Shown piece after piece: positions 9,344 to 18,518 of a DNA stretch of 64,000 bases. How positions within the stretch are numbered: position 1 is the stretch's first letter; each line of letters begins with the position of its first letter. Source of the DNA: JAVBPB01 sp031549965 (GTDB taxonomy: Bacteria; Bacillota; Clostridia; Lachnospirales; Lachnospiraceae); assembly GCA_031549965.1 (NCBI GenBank), contig JAVBPB010000010.1:1-64000 (forward strand), in the 5' to 3' direction. The position numbers and the translations under genes are program-made. Below the pieces are notes generated by a model. It did no database searches. It saw nothing but the letters and a program-made list of their open reading frames with translations, and was not told the DNA's origin.

Positions 9344-10755
9344 GATTCCCTTTAATCAGCAAACTAGTCATAAGCTATTTAATAATCGCACTTTCAGTCT
9401 TTGTTATACTTAACACCTTTGGAACAAAGACTTTAGAAAAAAATCAACTAAACGAAAAAAAGAACATTCTCTACAATGAAGCCAGTATTATATCTTCAGA
9501 ATATATGACAATGTACTACAACAATAAAATGAGTGTTGAATACTTAAGTACCCAATTAAAAACAATCGACACATTTTTGGATGTAAGAATATGGACAGTT
9601 AACAAAGACGGAATAATAATTACAGATTCAAGAAAAAATGTAGATTTGACCGCTCCCATAAATGTTAACGATCTTGACAAAGAGTTTTTAGCCAATACCT
9701 TTTCTGACTATACATATTTTGAAGGGTATTTAAATGAGCCAAGCGTAAGTGTAGTCCTGCCTGTCTCCTCTGATTTTAAGGTAAAAGGTTTTATAGTAAT
9801 TCATTCTCCTCTAAAAAACCTGGAAACAGAAAAAAACGGTTTTCTTGATATATTAAATTATAGTTGCCTAATAATATTATTAATTATAGGTATCATATTT
9901 TTATTTATAGCCTTTTTCACAATTCTTCCCCTTAAAAAGCTAAAAATTGCCGCCATGGAATACACCTCCAATAATTATGACTACACAATAAAACTAAGCG
10001 GAAACAACGAATTTACAACCCTCTCAAATGCCATGGACTTCATGGCAAAAGAACTAGCCAAACTTGATGATTACCAAAAGAAATTCATAGCAAATATATC
10101 CCATGATTTTCGTTCCCCCCTAACCTCAATAAAAGGTTATGCCGAAGCAATCCTAGATGGTACCATACCTGTAGACATGCAGGACAAATATCTAAACATT
10201 ATTCTTTTTGAAACCGAACGTCTAAACAAGCTTACAGAAAGCCTACTATCATTAAATATGCTTGGAAACAATAAAAATGTATTAGATATAACCGTATTTG
10301 ACATAAATCAAATCATCAAGCAAACAGCAGAAAGCTTTGAAGTCATCTGCAACGAAAAGAAAATAACCTTAAACCTAATATTTGTATCCAAGTATTTAAT
10401 GGTTTCAGCCGACATAGGAAAGATTCAACAAGTCCTATACAACCTAATAGACAATGCAATAAAATTTAGCAACGCCAACTCCAGCATAAGAGTATCAACC
10501 TCAGAAAAAAATGACAAAATATTCATTTCAGTAAAAGACTACGGCATAGGCATACCAAAAGACAGTATTAAAAAAATATGGGAACGTTTTTACAAAACAG
10601 ATCTATCAAGAGGCAAAGACAAAAAAGGAACCGGCCTTGGATTATCCATAACTAAAGAAATAATTCAGGCCCACGGAGAAAACATAAATGTAATTAGTAC
10701 AGAAAACGTTGGAACCGAGTTTACTTTTTCTCTTGCAAAAGCAGCAGACAATTAA
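9340..10755 (+). CDS. Sensor histidine kinase, membrane-bound
   Basis: A 471-residue HAMP-type sensor kinase whose ATG overlaps the regulator stop (ATGA). There are transmembrane helices at ~9-30 and ~172-197 with an extracytoplasmic sensor of about 140 residues between them. A HAMP linker follows. The phospho-acceptor helix is FIANISHDFRSPLTSIKGY (His at ~255), and the ATPase domain has NLIDNAIKFSN, DYGIGIPKDS and GTGLGLSITKEI. It should phosphorylate the adjacent response regulator. The sensor region shows no recognisable ligand-binding motif. Confidence 0.95.
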   Translation: MRFPLISKLVISYLIIALSVFVILNTFGTKTLEKNQLNEKKNILYNEASIISSEYMTMYYNNKMSVEYLSTQLKTIDTFLDVRIWTVNKDGIIITDSRKNVDLTAPINVNDLDKEFLANTFSDYTYFEGYLNEPSVSVVLPVSSDFKVKGFIVIHSPLKNLETEKNGFLDILNYSCLIILLIIGIIFLFIAFFTILPLKKLKIAAMEYTSNNYDYTIKLSGNNEFTTLSNAMDFMAKELAKLDDYQKKFIANISHDFRSPLTSIKGYAEAILDGTIPVDMQDKYLNIILFETERLNKLTESLLSLNMLGNNKNVLDITVFDINQIIKQTAESFEVICNEKKITLNLIFVSKYLMVSADIGKIQQVLYNLIDNAIKFSNANSSIRVSTSEKNDKIFISVKDYGIGIPKDSIKKIWERFYKTDLSRGKDKKGTGLGLSITKEIIQAHGENINVISTENVGTEFTFSLAKAADN

Positions 10756-10866
10756 TAAACCCATAAAACTTACAAATACCCCCTTCTACAACTTCTGATA
10801 TTTGCAAAACGATGTCTTTTGAATACAAAATGACATAGAAAAATTCTTTCAATGCGTTAAATTAAT

Positions 10867-10916
10867 TTTTCAGATGAATATGAGTGTATATATATCCACT
10901 CATATTCATCTGAAAA
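10867..10916. terminator. Perfect 20-bp inverted repeat, likely bidirectional terminator
   Basis: The arms TTTTCAGATGAATATGAGTG (10867-10886) and its exact complement (10897-10916) surround a 10-base TA-rich loop. The element lies between convergent genes (kinase and trmL), where a bidirectional terminator would be expected. Its left arm and loop recur at 32966-33003, so it also belongs to a small dispersed repeat family. Confidence 0.7.
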
Positions 10917-10950
10917 GTTCTCACAACCTAAATCATTCAAACACAATTCC

Positions 10951-11475
10951 CTACCACTTAAACCTATGAAGCTCCCCCTCTAACTGCATTCCACAAAAAC
11001 CATTTTGTCTCAATGCTTCATACAAGACAATCGCAACCGAATTCGCTAAATTAAGAGATCTAATCTCTCCAATCATAGGTATCCTCATAGAATTATCCGG
11101 ATTGTCAATAAGAATGTTCTCTGGGATCCCTGCACTTTCCTTACCAAACATTATATAACAATCCGATTCATATCTTATATCCGTATATGTATTTAGTGCT
11201 TTGGTAGTTGCCATATAAAGCTTATTAAATGACTTACTTTCTCCTATCCTTGTAGGTAGTACTTCTGGATTTTTGTTTAAGAAGTCATTAAAACTATCAT
11301 AAATTATAACATCAAGCTTATGCCAATAATCAAGACCTGCTCTTTGTATTGATTTTTCATTAATTTTAAACCCCAATGGTCCAATTAAATGTAACTTAGT
11401 TCCTGTGGCTACACATGTCCTTCCAATGTTTCCGGTATTAGCTGGTATTTCTGGCTCAAAAAGTACTATATTCAT
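10951..11475 (-). CDS. trmL: tRNA (cytidine(34)-2'-O)-methyltransferase TrmL
   Basis: A 174-residue SPOUT methyltransferase of the TrmL (YibK/CspR) group. Visible motifs are PEIPANTGNIGRTC near the N-terminus, FGKESAGIPENIL, and the knot-forming C-terminal IPMIGEIRSLNLANSVAIV followed by YEALRQ. It methylates the wobble ribose of tRNA-Leu isoacceptors. Length and motif order match the family. It lies 8 bases downstream of cheX on the same strand and is probably co-transcribed with it, a pairing without obvious functional meaning. Confidence 0.95.
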   Translation of the reverse strand: MNIVLFEPEIPANTGNIGRTCVATGTKLHLIGPLGFKINEKSIQRAGLDYWHKLDVIIYDSFNDFLNKNPEVLPTRIGESKSFNKLYMATTKALNTYTDIRYESDCYIMFGKESAGIPENILIDNPDNSMRIPMIGEIRSLNLANSVAIVLYEALRQNGFCGMQLEGELHRFKW

Positions 11476-11483
11476 AATACACC

Positions 11484-11954
11484 TTAATCTGATCTTACTG
11501 CAATGTTAATATCTATAACTTTATTGTCCTCATAAATTAAAGGAATACAAATGTTTTTGGTATAGTTCATAGAAAATGTTGCAGCACCTCTGCAAAGAGT
11601 TGGCGGTGTAATATCAATTCCAATTCCTTTCGTTGAAAAAACTGTTGCCGTATTACCAAGAATCATATTCCCTAATTCGCATATAGCACTCATTGATAGT
11701 TCATCCATCGCTGTAATTGGCATCATACACATCTTTGAAGCAATGTCACAGGCAACATCGTTTTCAAAGCATATCATAACCTGACCTCTCATCTCCCCTG
11801 TTACACCAATCATTATAACAATACTCTCACTATTAAATGCAGTGTCTTTTGCAATAGGCTTGCCTATCTTGGCATCTATAAAGCACATATCTTTAAGTAC
11901 CTTAGTGGATGCGATTAAAAATGGATTTATATGTTCAGCATTCATTCCTGCCAT
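11484..11954 (-). CDS. cheX: CheX-type CheY-P phosphatase
   Basis: A 156-residue protein of the CheX/CheC/FliY family. These dephosphorylate CheY-P in chemotaxis. The active-site helix with the E-x2-N motif is visible in AICELGNMILGNTA, preceded by MDELSMS. The N-terminus INPFLIASTKVLKDM is typical of CheX. GGAGGAGACC lies just before the ATG. Only one ExxN helix is present, as in CheX and unlike CheC. A chemoreceptor fragment at the right end of the window shows that the organism has chemotaxis genes. Confidence 0.92.
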   Translation of the reverse strand: MAGMNAEHINPFLIASTKVLKDMCFIDAKIGKPIAKDTAFNSESIVIMIGVTGEMRGQVMICFENDVACDIASKMCMMPITAMDELSMSAICELGNMILGNTATVFSTKGIGIDITPPTLCRGAATFSMNYTKNICIPLIYEDNKVIDINIAVRSD

Positions 11955-12028
11955 AATGGTCTCCTCCTAAAAATCTACTACTTAGATTCTAACATACTTG
12001 TTACCACTATTTCAAGAAATATCGTAAA

Positions 12029-13198
12029 TTATTCATATTTTTTATAATTGTTCACAAATCTACTTATTCTTTCTATAGCAATCTTTAAGTTTTCTAAAGA
12101 ATATGCATATGATATTCTTAAAAACCCTTCCCCGCAGTCACCAAAAGCAGTTCCGGGTACAACAGCCACCTTCTCCTCATTTAAAAGCTTGGTTGCAAAT
12201 TCCTCTGATGTCATTCCCATGCATTCAATAGAAGGGAAGACATAAAATGCTCCAAAAGGTTCAAAACATTTAAGTCCCATTTCATTAAAAGCATGTACCA
12301 AGTATCTTCTTCTTTGATTATATGCCTCTTTCATCATTGTAACATCCGAATCACCATTTTTAAGAGCTTCAATGGCTGCATATTGGCTTGTTGTAGGTGC
12401 ACACATAATTGCAAATTGATGTATTTTTAACATTTGCTCGATAATTACTTTGGGGCCCAAAGCATATCCAAGTCTCCAACCGGTCATAGCATATGCTTTT
12501 GAAAATCCATTAATTAAAATTGTTCTCTCCCATAGTCCTTTAAGTGATGCAATAGATACATGCTCTCCCTTATATGTTAATTCAGAGTATATTTCATCTG
12601 ATATAACATATAGGTCTTTTTCAATTATAATATCTGCAATATCTTCCAGATCTTGTCTGTTCATAATTGCACCTGTGGGGTTATTTGGAAATGGTAGTAT
12701 CAAAATTTTTGTCTTATCTGTAATAGAATCTATTAATTCCTGCCTCGTAAGCTTAAAATTGTTTTCTTCTTTTAGATTAATAATAACCGGCTTTCCCCCT
12801 GCAAGAGTTACACAAGGTTCATAAGATACATAACAAGGCTGTGGAATTAATACCTCATCACCCGAATCCAACATCGCTCTAAGGGAAATATCAATTGCTT
12901 CACTTCCGCCAATTGTAACTAGTACCTCAGAATTAGAATTATAAGTAAGACCATATCTTCTATCCATGTATTTACAAATTTCATCTTTTAATGGTTTTAG
13001 CCCTGAATTGGATGTATAAAAAGTTTTACCCTTTTCTAAAGAATAAATTCCTTCTTCCCTTATATGCCAAGGAGTATCAAAATCCGGTTCTCCAACACCC
13101 AAGGAAATGGCATCTTCCATTTCACTAACTAAATCAAAAAACTTTCTTATTCCTGATGGTTTAATATCAACCACTAATTTTGATAATGGATTTCTCAT
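12029..13198 (-). CDS. Class I/II PLP-dependent aminotransferase
   Basis: A 389-residue fold-type I aminotransferase. The PLP lysine is Lys234 in INGFSKAYAMTGWRLGYALG, the NNPTGAI motif lies at ~172-178 and DEIYSELTY at ~201-209. The C-terminal arginine region FLRISYAYS binds the substrate carboxylate. It resembles aspartate or aromatic aminotransferases of the AspC/PatA subgroup, but the substrate cannot be fixed from sequence. Its ATG overlaps the end of the Lrp-type regulator by 4 bases, so the pair is translationally coupled and the regulator probably responds to an amino acid in the same pathway. Confidence 0.92.
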   Translation of the reverse strand: MRNPLSKLVVDIKPSGIRKFFDLVSEMEDAISLGVGEPDFDTPWHIREEGIYSLEKGKTFYTSNSGLKPLKDEICKYMDRRYGLTYNSNSEVLVTIGGSEAIDISLRAMLDSGDEVLIPQPCYVSYEPCVTLAGGKPVIINLKEENNFKLTRQELIDSITDKTKILILPFPNNPTGAIMNRQDLEDIADIIIEKDLYVISDEIYSELTYKGEHVSIASLKGLWERTILINGFSKAYAMTGWRLGYALGPKVIIEQMLKIHQFAIMCAPTTSQYAAIEALKNGDSDVTMMKEAYNQRRRYLVHAFNEMGLKCFEPFGAFYVFPSIECMGMTSEEFATKLLNEEKVAVVPGTAFGDCGEGFLRISYAYSLENLKIAIERISRFVNNYKKYE

Positions 13199-13677
13199 GG
13201 AGTAACCAACATCCTTTCGTCCCTATCATTTTGCATTAAAGTCATACCGTGATCTTTATACTTCTTAAGTACAAAATGAGTTGCTGTACTTAATACTGAT
13301 TCCATAGGTGCAAGCTTTTCTGATACAAACGTTGCAACCTCCTTCATACCTTTTCCTTCTATGATTACGGTCAAATCAAATCCTCCGGACATTAAATAAA
13401 CAGCCTTTACTTCATTAAAATTATAAATTCTTTCAGCAATTTTATCAAATCCTAAACCTCTTTGGGGAGTTACCTTAATCTCAATAAGAGCCGTAACCTT
13501 TTCACTCTCGGTTTTATCCCAATTAATAAGAGCTGGATATCCACAAATAACATTTTCCTTTTCCATAGCCATTATCTCTTGCTTTACCAAACTTTCATCT
13601 AAATCAAGTATAATTCCAATATCTTTATAAGTAATTTTACTATTATTTTCTATAATGGCTAATATTTTTTCTCTCAC
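13195..13677 (-). CDS. Lrp/AsnC-family transcriptional regulator
   Basis: A 160-residue regulator with an N-terminal winged helix-turn-helix (ITYKDIGIILDLDESLVKQE, ~15-34) and a C-terminal RAM (AsnC ligand-binding) domain (~65-145: VTALIEIKVTPQRGLGFD and VYLMSGGFDLTVIIEG). The family senses amino acids and controls their metabolism. It is the first gene of a coupled pair with the aminotransferase and follows the AIR-synthase-like gene by 4 bases, so all three probably form one operon. Confidence 0.92.
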   Translation of the reverse strand: MREKILAIIENNSKITYKDIGIILDLDESLVKQEIMAMEKENVICGYPALINWDKTESEKVTALIEIKVTPQRGLGFDKIAERIYNFNEVKAVYLMSGGFDLTVIIEGKGMKEVATFVSEKLAPMESVLSTATHFVLKKYKDHGMTLMQNDRDERMLVTP

Positions 13678-13681
13678 AAAA

Positions 13682-14677
13682 TCACAACTCTTTCTCTAAT
13701 AATTTGTACAGTTCATCACCCCTTGGAGGTTCTAAAAATCTGCTTTCATCTTCATTAATAACTATTCTTTTATTAGTGGTATTAGTTCTTCCAATTACTG
13801 TAGCTTCAATATTACTATCATTAAGCATTTCTATTAATCCAAAAGAGTTATCTGTTGCAATTAAAATACTGCCTCCTGACAAAAGCATATATGGATTTAA
13901 ATCAAAAAATTCACAGATTTCAACTGTTTCCTGCTTTAATGGAATTTTTCTTAAATCAACTACTATTCCTGTATTAGAAGAAGCACAAATCTCCCATAAA
14001 GCTCCATAAATTCCTCCCTCAAGGGCACTATGCATTCCAAAAACTTTAAAATCCTTTGCAATTTTAGCTTCTTTTATACAAGAAAGATATTCATTAAATC
14101 CTTTGGCACCATCAATAAATGACGTTGAGTATCTGGTGTTTAGCTCTTTTTCGTATTTATGTGCAATAATAGCACTGCCTTCAAGTCCAGCCCATTTTGT
14201 CATAACAATGTCTAAGGAAGCCTTTACATCCTGAGTTTTTATAAGTTCGTCCTTTAAGACCTTTCCTACACCAGTAACAGTCATTATTGGATTGGATACT
14301 GATTTCATTATATGGGTATCTGTTTTAATAACTTGTGCATTAAGCTCTTGGCACACACCGTCTATCTCCTGAATCATTGCTCTAAACTCTGATTCCTTTG
14401 CACTTTCAGGAAGAAAAATCGTTAATATCACACCAATAAGCTCTGCTCCACTGCAATAAACATCATTAGCAGCTTTATATATGGCTTTTTTCCCAATACT
14501 GTTTAATTCTCCTGTTATAGAATTGGTGGTCAGCGTAATTATATGCTTGTCATTAGTTCCAATAGCAGCTTTAGCTTCGCCAACTCTATGACCTATTATA
14601 ACTTCGTCTCTTCTATGACGAATTTGCTTTAAAACAGATCGTTTTAAAACTGTTTCTGATAATCTGCCGACCTTCAT
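13682..14677 (-). CDS. AIR synthase-related (HypE/PurM-like) protein
   Basis: A 331-residue protein of the PurM/HypE/SelD superfamily, with an N-terminal ATP-binding half (~1-160, including NDVYCSGAELIGVILTIFLP and a threonine/aspartate motif VIKTDTH) and a C-terminal half (~170-331). Superfamily members use ATP to activate an amide, carbamoyl or similar group. No hyp genes are adjacent, so a hydrogenase role is unsupported. The next genes, an Lrp regulator and an aminotransferase, follow at 4 bases and with an overlap, which hints at an amino-acid-linked role. The exact reaction is unknown. Confidence 0.75.
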   Translation of the reverse strand: MKVGRLSETVLKRSVLKQIRHRRDEVIIGHRVGEAKAAIGTNDKHIITLTTNSITGELNSIGKKAIYKAANDVYCSGAELIGVILTIFLPESAKESEFRAMIQEIDGVCQELNAQVIKTDTHIMKSVSNPIMTVTGVGKVLKDELIKTQDVKASLDIVMTKWAGLEGSAIIAHKYEKELNTRYSTSFIDGAKGFNEYLSCIKEAKIAKDFKVFGMHSALEGGIYGALWEICASSNTGIVVDLRKIPLKQETVEICEFFDLNPYMLLSGGSILIATDNSFGLIEMLNDSNIEATVIGRTNTTNKRIVINEDESRFLEPPRGDELYKLLEKEL

Positions 14678-14694
14678 TAATATTCTCCTAGATA

Positions 14695-16260
14695 CTATTC
14701 TTGTATTTCATCACCATCTATTACAGGCTCGCCCTCAATAATATCATATTCATTATCTTCTGGTTCTGTAACCTGTTCAGTTGTAGGTTGTGTTGTCTGA
14801 TCTTTTTTATTATCATTATTATTTTTAGCTGTATCATTGTTTTTTCCATCATTGGATGGCTTGTCAGTAGCAGTATCTGTGTTTTCAGTAGTGGCCTCAG
14901 TGGTAGTTTCTGCTTTCTTAGTTCCTAAAGTCACATATGCAGGAGATGCAGAATAATTACTTGAATTAATTTGAATTCTTTCAACTTCCACTCCATTATC
15001 ATAAACAACCTTAAAACATTTTGCTTTGTGTCCATAGTGTGCCGCCTGAGTTACCTTTCTTTGTCCATCTGGTAAAGTAGGATCTTTTGTAACTACATCT
15101 TCTGGTGGCGGTGTTGTTTCAATCTCTTCCGAAATAAATGACAATGTTCTTGTTTTACTTCTTGTTTCTTCACCATAAATATTAAACGTAATAGATTTAC
15201 CAACAGTATATGTTTCTATATAAAGAGGTGCCTGAGTATTATTTCTAAATTTAAAATCTTTATAGGTTCCGGCAATGGCAGCATCCCTTGACAATCCTAC
15301 ATAACTTACTGTCATAGAGTGAGGGAATCTTTCAACAATTTCAAGTTCAGCAAATAAAACAGCATTATAAAGGGTTGAGGAAACCTGACATACACCTCCG
15401 CCCACACTATCAATTACAACACCATTTTGGTATGCTCCGGCAGTCATATAACCGTTTTCCTCTGTAAATGGATTAAGTAGCTCATAACATGAAAGCACTT
15501 CACCCGGAAGTAATACTGTACCATTAATTAATTTGGAACCATTGGATAAGTTAGTTGCTCTTGAACTTGATGATGTTTCATATGTTGTTGTAAAAGTGCC
15601 TAAAACATCCTTAACCTTTTGAAATGTCTCTGTAGTGTATAATGGAATATCCTCCATCGTAACTAATCCAACAGAAAGTTTTGTGTCATCTATTTTTTCT
15701 GTAACCGCTGTATATACTTTTTCCACTGATTCGTCAACAAGTAGTTTTCTTCCTATTTCATGATTAGTTATTATAAATTGTCCATTAGCCCTTGAAATAG
15801 ATGCATTTTTAGAAGGCATGTCATATTCTGTTGCAATCATTTCTACTAATTGTTGTATATTAGCTTTTTCTATTGAAAATTCAAGATTATAAACTAAAGA
15901 ATTATGCTCTATATCTTTTAATTCCTTATATCTTTTTATAAGATTACCAGATTTGCCAACCTCTAATGCTTTTTCAATGTAATCATATGGTTCACACTTA
16001 AAGCCCAAATCTTTCATTGTGGTTGTTAGGCTTCCTTTTTCAGTTGTCAATTCAATTTCCTTGTTTTCAATATCCTGAATATACTGACCAAGCATTTGTT
16101 CTGCTTCTTGTTTAGTCTTACCACCTAAGTGTATGTCATTAACATAAACTCCATCACAAACAGTCTGCTCCTTATTATCTGCAAGAACATTATTTGCAGT
16201 AACGGTAAAAATTGTAAAAAACATTACAAAACTTAATAAAACGATAAAATATTTTTTCAT
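14695..16260 (-). CDS. VanW-family secreted protein with putative peptidoglycan-binding domain
   Basis: A 521-residue exported protein. Residues 1-27 are a signal peptide (hydrophobic FIVLLSFVMFFTIFTV, then NNVLA). Residues ~35-115 resemble the PG_binding_4 domain (GVYVNDIHLGGKTKQEAEQM). The VanW domain is around ~225-370, with VLLPGEVLSCYELLNPFT and GGGVCQVSSTLYNAVL. The C-terminal ~90 residues are low-complexity Thr/Glu/Asp/Asn. VanW domains occur near vancomycin-resistance genes and in surface proteins; their activity is poorly defined. It precedes the AIR-synthase-like gene by 17 bases on the same strand. Confidence 0.88.
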   Translation of the reverse strand: MKKYFIVLLSFVMFFTIFTVTANNVLADNKEQTVCDGVYVNDIHLGGKTKQEAEQMLGQYIQDIENKEIELTTEKGSLTTTMKDLGFKCEPYDYIEKALEVGKSGNLIKRYKELKDIEHNSLVYNLEFSIEKANIQQLVEMIATEYDMPSKNASISRANGQFIITNHEIGRKLLVDESVEKVYTAVTEKIDDTKLSVGLVTMEDIPLYTTETFQKVKDVLGTFTTTYETSSSSRATNLSNGSKLINGTVLLPGEVLSCYELLNPFTEENGYMTAGAYQNGVVIDSVGGGVCQVSSTLYNAVLFAELEIVERFPHSMTVSYVGLSRDAAIAGTYKDFKFRNNTQAPLYIETYTVGKSITFNIYGEETRSKTRTLSFISEEIETTPPPEDVVTKDPTLPDGQRKVTQAAHYGHKAKCFKVVYDNGVEVERIQINSSNYSASPAYVTLGTKKAETTTEATTENTDTATDKPSNDGKNNDTAKNNNDNKKDQTTQPTTEQVTEPEDNEYDIIEGEPVIDGDEIQE

Positions 16261-16396
16261 TCTAAAATCCCCTTTAAAGTGTTAAAACTAATTTTACACA
16301 TAATTGCTTAATTTATCAAGATGAATTTTTCTGATTTTTTTTGATTTTATAATTTGACATTTGTGCAATTATTATGTATATTTACCTTAAGCTATA

Positions 16397-16501
16397 TTAA
16401 ATTAACAATGATGCAATTGTTGGTACTACTAAGGCAAGTATTAGTAACACTATAATTACCCTTGATATTAACCTTCTGGTTTTAGAATTGTTAAAATTCA
16501 T
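16397..16501 (-). CDS. Small single-pass membrane peptide, 34 residues
   Basis: A short frame encodes MNFNNSKTRRLISRVIIV followed by a hydrophobic LLILALVVPTIASLLI tail. A good ribosome binding site (AGAGGTGAT) lies just upstream of the ATG. A basic N-terminus followed by one membrane helix resembles the small stressosome-associated peptides (Prli42/DUF4044-like) of Firmicutes, but the match is by general shape only. The gene is divergent from the 211-residue protein at 16533, with the two 5' ends interleaved. Confidence 0.5.
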   Translation of the reverse strand: MNFNNSKTRRLISRVIIVLLILALVVPTIASLLI

Positions 16502-16532
16502 ATTTATCACCTCTTTACTATATTTGAAAGGA

Positions 16533-17165
16533 ATGTTTACTTTGCCAGTTTTTTTAATAATTGTTATAATTTTTGTTGTGTGGCTCCGTTATGAATCTTC
16601 TAAAGTCAATAAAGCCTCAAAAGCGGAATCCGAATCATTTTGGGACAAAGAAAGAAAGTCTCATTTTGTGAGAAAGGTTGATCTTAATACCCTTGATTAT
16701 ATTCAAATCCCCTTAGACAAATTACCATTTCTTAATACTGATGATGAAGAACTTATAGCATGTCAGTCCAAAATAAATGATTATGCTAAGGCGAGGATTC
16801 TTAATCTTACTGGAATTACCAATACTGATTTAAAGTTACAATATGGTGCTCAAAATATTACCTTTTTATCAACCTATGATCATAATTTTACGCTGCTTGC
16901 CAGAACTTTATACACCTGGGGTAAAAGACTATATGATTTAGATTATATAAAAGAATCCAAAACCGTACTTGAATATGGTATAGAATGTAATACAGATGTT
17001 ATGAATCATTATATTTTACTATGTAAAATATACTCACAGGAAAATAATCCAGATGGTATCGATTCACTAATAAACAGTGCCAATAGTATTAATTCATTAT
17101 TGAAAGAATCTATCATCAAAAATCTTATTAAAGAAAAAGAACTTTTGAAAGGATCTACCAGCTAA
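16533..17165 (+). CDS. Hypothetical membrane-anchored helical protein
   Basis: About 208-211 residues. The N-terminus is a hydrophobic anchor (LPVFLIIVIIFVVWL); the remainder is a soluble helical region with tetratricopeptide-like pairs (LARTLYTWGKRLYDLDYIKE, then VLEYGIECNTDVMNHYI). AAAGGA lies directly before an ATG at 16533, and a TTG at 16542 has better spacing (8 bases), so the true start may be 16542. I do not recognise a named family. It converges with the DnaQ-like gene and their ends overlap by 11 bases. Confidence 0.7.
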   Translation: MFTLPVFLIIVIIFVVWLRYESSKVNKASKAESESFWDKERKSHFVRKVDLNTLDYIQIPLDKLPFLNTDDEELIACQSKINDYAKARILNLTGITNTDLKLQYGAQNITFLSTYDHNFTLLARTLYTWGKRLYDLDYIKESKTVLEYGIECNTDVMNHYILLCKIYSQENNPDGIDSLINSANSINSLLKESIIKNLIKEKELLKGSTS

Positions 17166-17865
17166 TCTTTCCATAATTTAAAATAATTCTATCAATCTCT
17201 CTTGATGCTTCGCTCTTTGTGTAAGTATCAAGAGACCGATTATTATCTATTTTATGATATTTTATCAAATTGTTCAAGTATGATTTTTGTTTTGTTGTAA
17301 TTTGTTCATCCTTTTTTATTTTAACTTTCATTTTATGAGGTCTAAAAACATTATTATTATTTTCATAGAAGCTATCATACATCTTATCATATAAACATTT
17401 TGTTGCATATGCATCCTCATATGCCCTATGAGCTTTAGCATTAACAATGCCATAGTATTTACAAAGATTTTCTAAACTCCTGCTTTCTAAATCAGTCAAA
17501 AAAATTCTTGCTATCCTTAGTGTGTCTATTCCATCTTTTTCATATTCATAACCCAGCCTATATGCATTAATTTTTAAAAAACTATAATCAAAAGGCAGAT
17601 TATGTCCCATTATCGGAAAGTCTTTGCAAAATTCTACAAAAGAAGGAATCACATTATTAATTATGTCCTGTCCGGCTATCATAGAATCATCAATTCCTGT
17701 TATCTCTGTAATTAAATGGGGAATTTTTATCTCAGGATCTATTAACCTTGAAAATTTATCTACTATCTGATTATTTTCTACCTTGATTGCTCCAATTTCA
17801 ATTATTTTATCAAAATCGGGGTTTAAACCGGTTGTTTCTATATCAACAACTATGTATTTATTCAA
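17155..17865 (-). CDS. DnaQ-like 3'-5' exonuclease
   Basis: A DEDD-family exonuclease of about 236 residues. ExoI is VVDIETTGLNPDFDKIIEIGA near the N-terminus, ExoII is in IMGHNLPFDYSFL and ExoIII in AHRAYEDAYAT, so D, E, D, H and D are all present. It resembles the stand-alone proofreading-type exonucleases related to PolC. The frame is open to 17901, but AGGAGAG lies at the right distance before a TTG at 17863-17865, which I take as start. This also removes the overlap with nth. The C-terminal ~60 residues are a lysine-rich extension of unknown role. Confidence 0.88.
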   Translation of the reverse strand: MNKYIVVDIETTGLNPDFDKIIEIGAIKVENNQIVDKFSRLIDPEIKIPHLITEITGIDDSMIAGQDIINNVIPSFVEFCKDFPIMGHNLPFDYSFLKINAYRLGYEYEKDGIDTLRIARIFLTDLESRSLENLCKYYGIVNAKAHRAYEDAYATKCLYDKMYDSFYENNNNVFRPHKMKVKIKKDEQITTKQKSYLNNLIKYHKIDNNRSLDTYTKSEASREIDRIILNYGKISW

Positions 17866-17875
17866 TTTATCTCTC

Positions 17876-18514
17876 CTATTCATTATTTTTACATATATCA
17901 TTTAAAAAACACTCATTACATTTTGGACTTCTTGCAGTACAAATACTTCTACCATGAGCAATTACTTGTATATTGTATCTTATCCAATGTTCCTTTGGCA
18001 GTGCTTTCATGAGATCTGTTTCAATTTTTACAGGATCATCCTCATTTGTCAGACCCAGCTTTTTAGAAATTCTTTTAACATGAGTATCTACTACTATGCT
18101 TGGGTCATTAAATATATTTCCTCTTATTACATTCGCTGTTTTCCTTCCAACTCCACCAAGAGTTACCAGATCTTCAATCTTTCTTGGAACCTGACCATTA
18201 AAGTTATTAATTAACTGATTACAGCATTTAATAATATTGTTTGCTTTATTTTTATAAAATCCCGTAGAATGTATATCCTTTTCCAATTCACTTTGATTAG
18301 CATTAGCAAAGTCTTCAATTGATTTGTATTTTACAAATAAATCTTTCGTAACAATATTAACTCTCTCATCTGTACATTGTGCACTTAAAATAGTTGCTAT
18401 TAATAATTGCCACGCATTCTCATGGGTTAAATAACATCTAAGCTCAGTAGAATAATATTCATCAAGCCTTGGTAATAGTATTTTAACCCTTTCCTTTTTA
18501 GTCAACCCTGTCAC
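17876..18514 (-). CDS. nth: Endonuclease III (DNA glycosylase/AP lyase)
   Basis: A 212-residue base-excision repair enzyme removing oxidised pyrimidines. The helix-hairpin-helix motif with catalytic lysine region appears as LVTLGGVGRKTANVI, the catalytic aspartate in VVDTHVKRISKKLGL, and the [4Fe-4S] loop as C-x6-C-x2-C-x5-C (CTARSPKCNECFLNDIC) at the C-terminus. Length is canonical. It lies 4 bases downstream of the radical SAM gene and 10 bases upstream of the exonuclease, so these genes are likely co-transcribed. Confidence 0.96.
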   Translation of the reverse strand: MTGLTKKERVKILLPRLDEYYSTELRCYLTHENAWQLLIATILSAQCTDERVNIVTKDLFVKYKSIEDFANANQSELEKDIHSTGFYKNKANNIIKCCNQLINNFNGQVPRKIEDLVTLGGVGRKTANVIRGNIFNDPSIVVDTHVKRISKKLGLTNEDDPVKIETDLMKALPKEHWIRYNIQVIAHGRSICTARSPKCNECFLNDICKNNE

Positions 18515-18518
18515 TCCT

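Noticed and set aside
13682..14677. Hydrogenase maturation protein HypE
   Set aside because: The fold is shared, but the C-terminal cysteine motif of HypE is absent and no hyp or hydrogenase genes are near.
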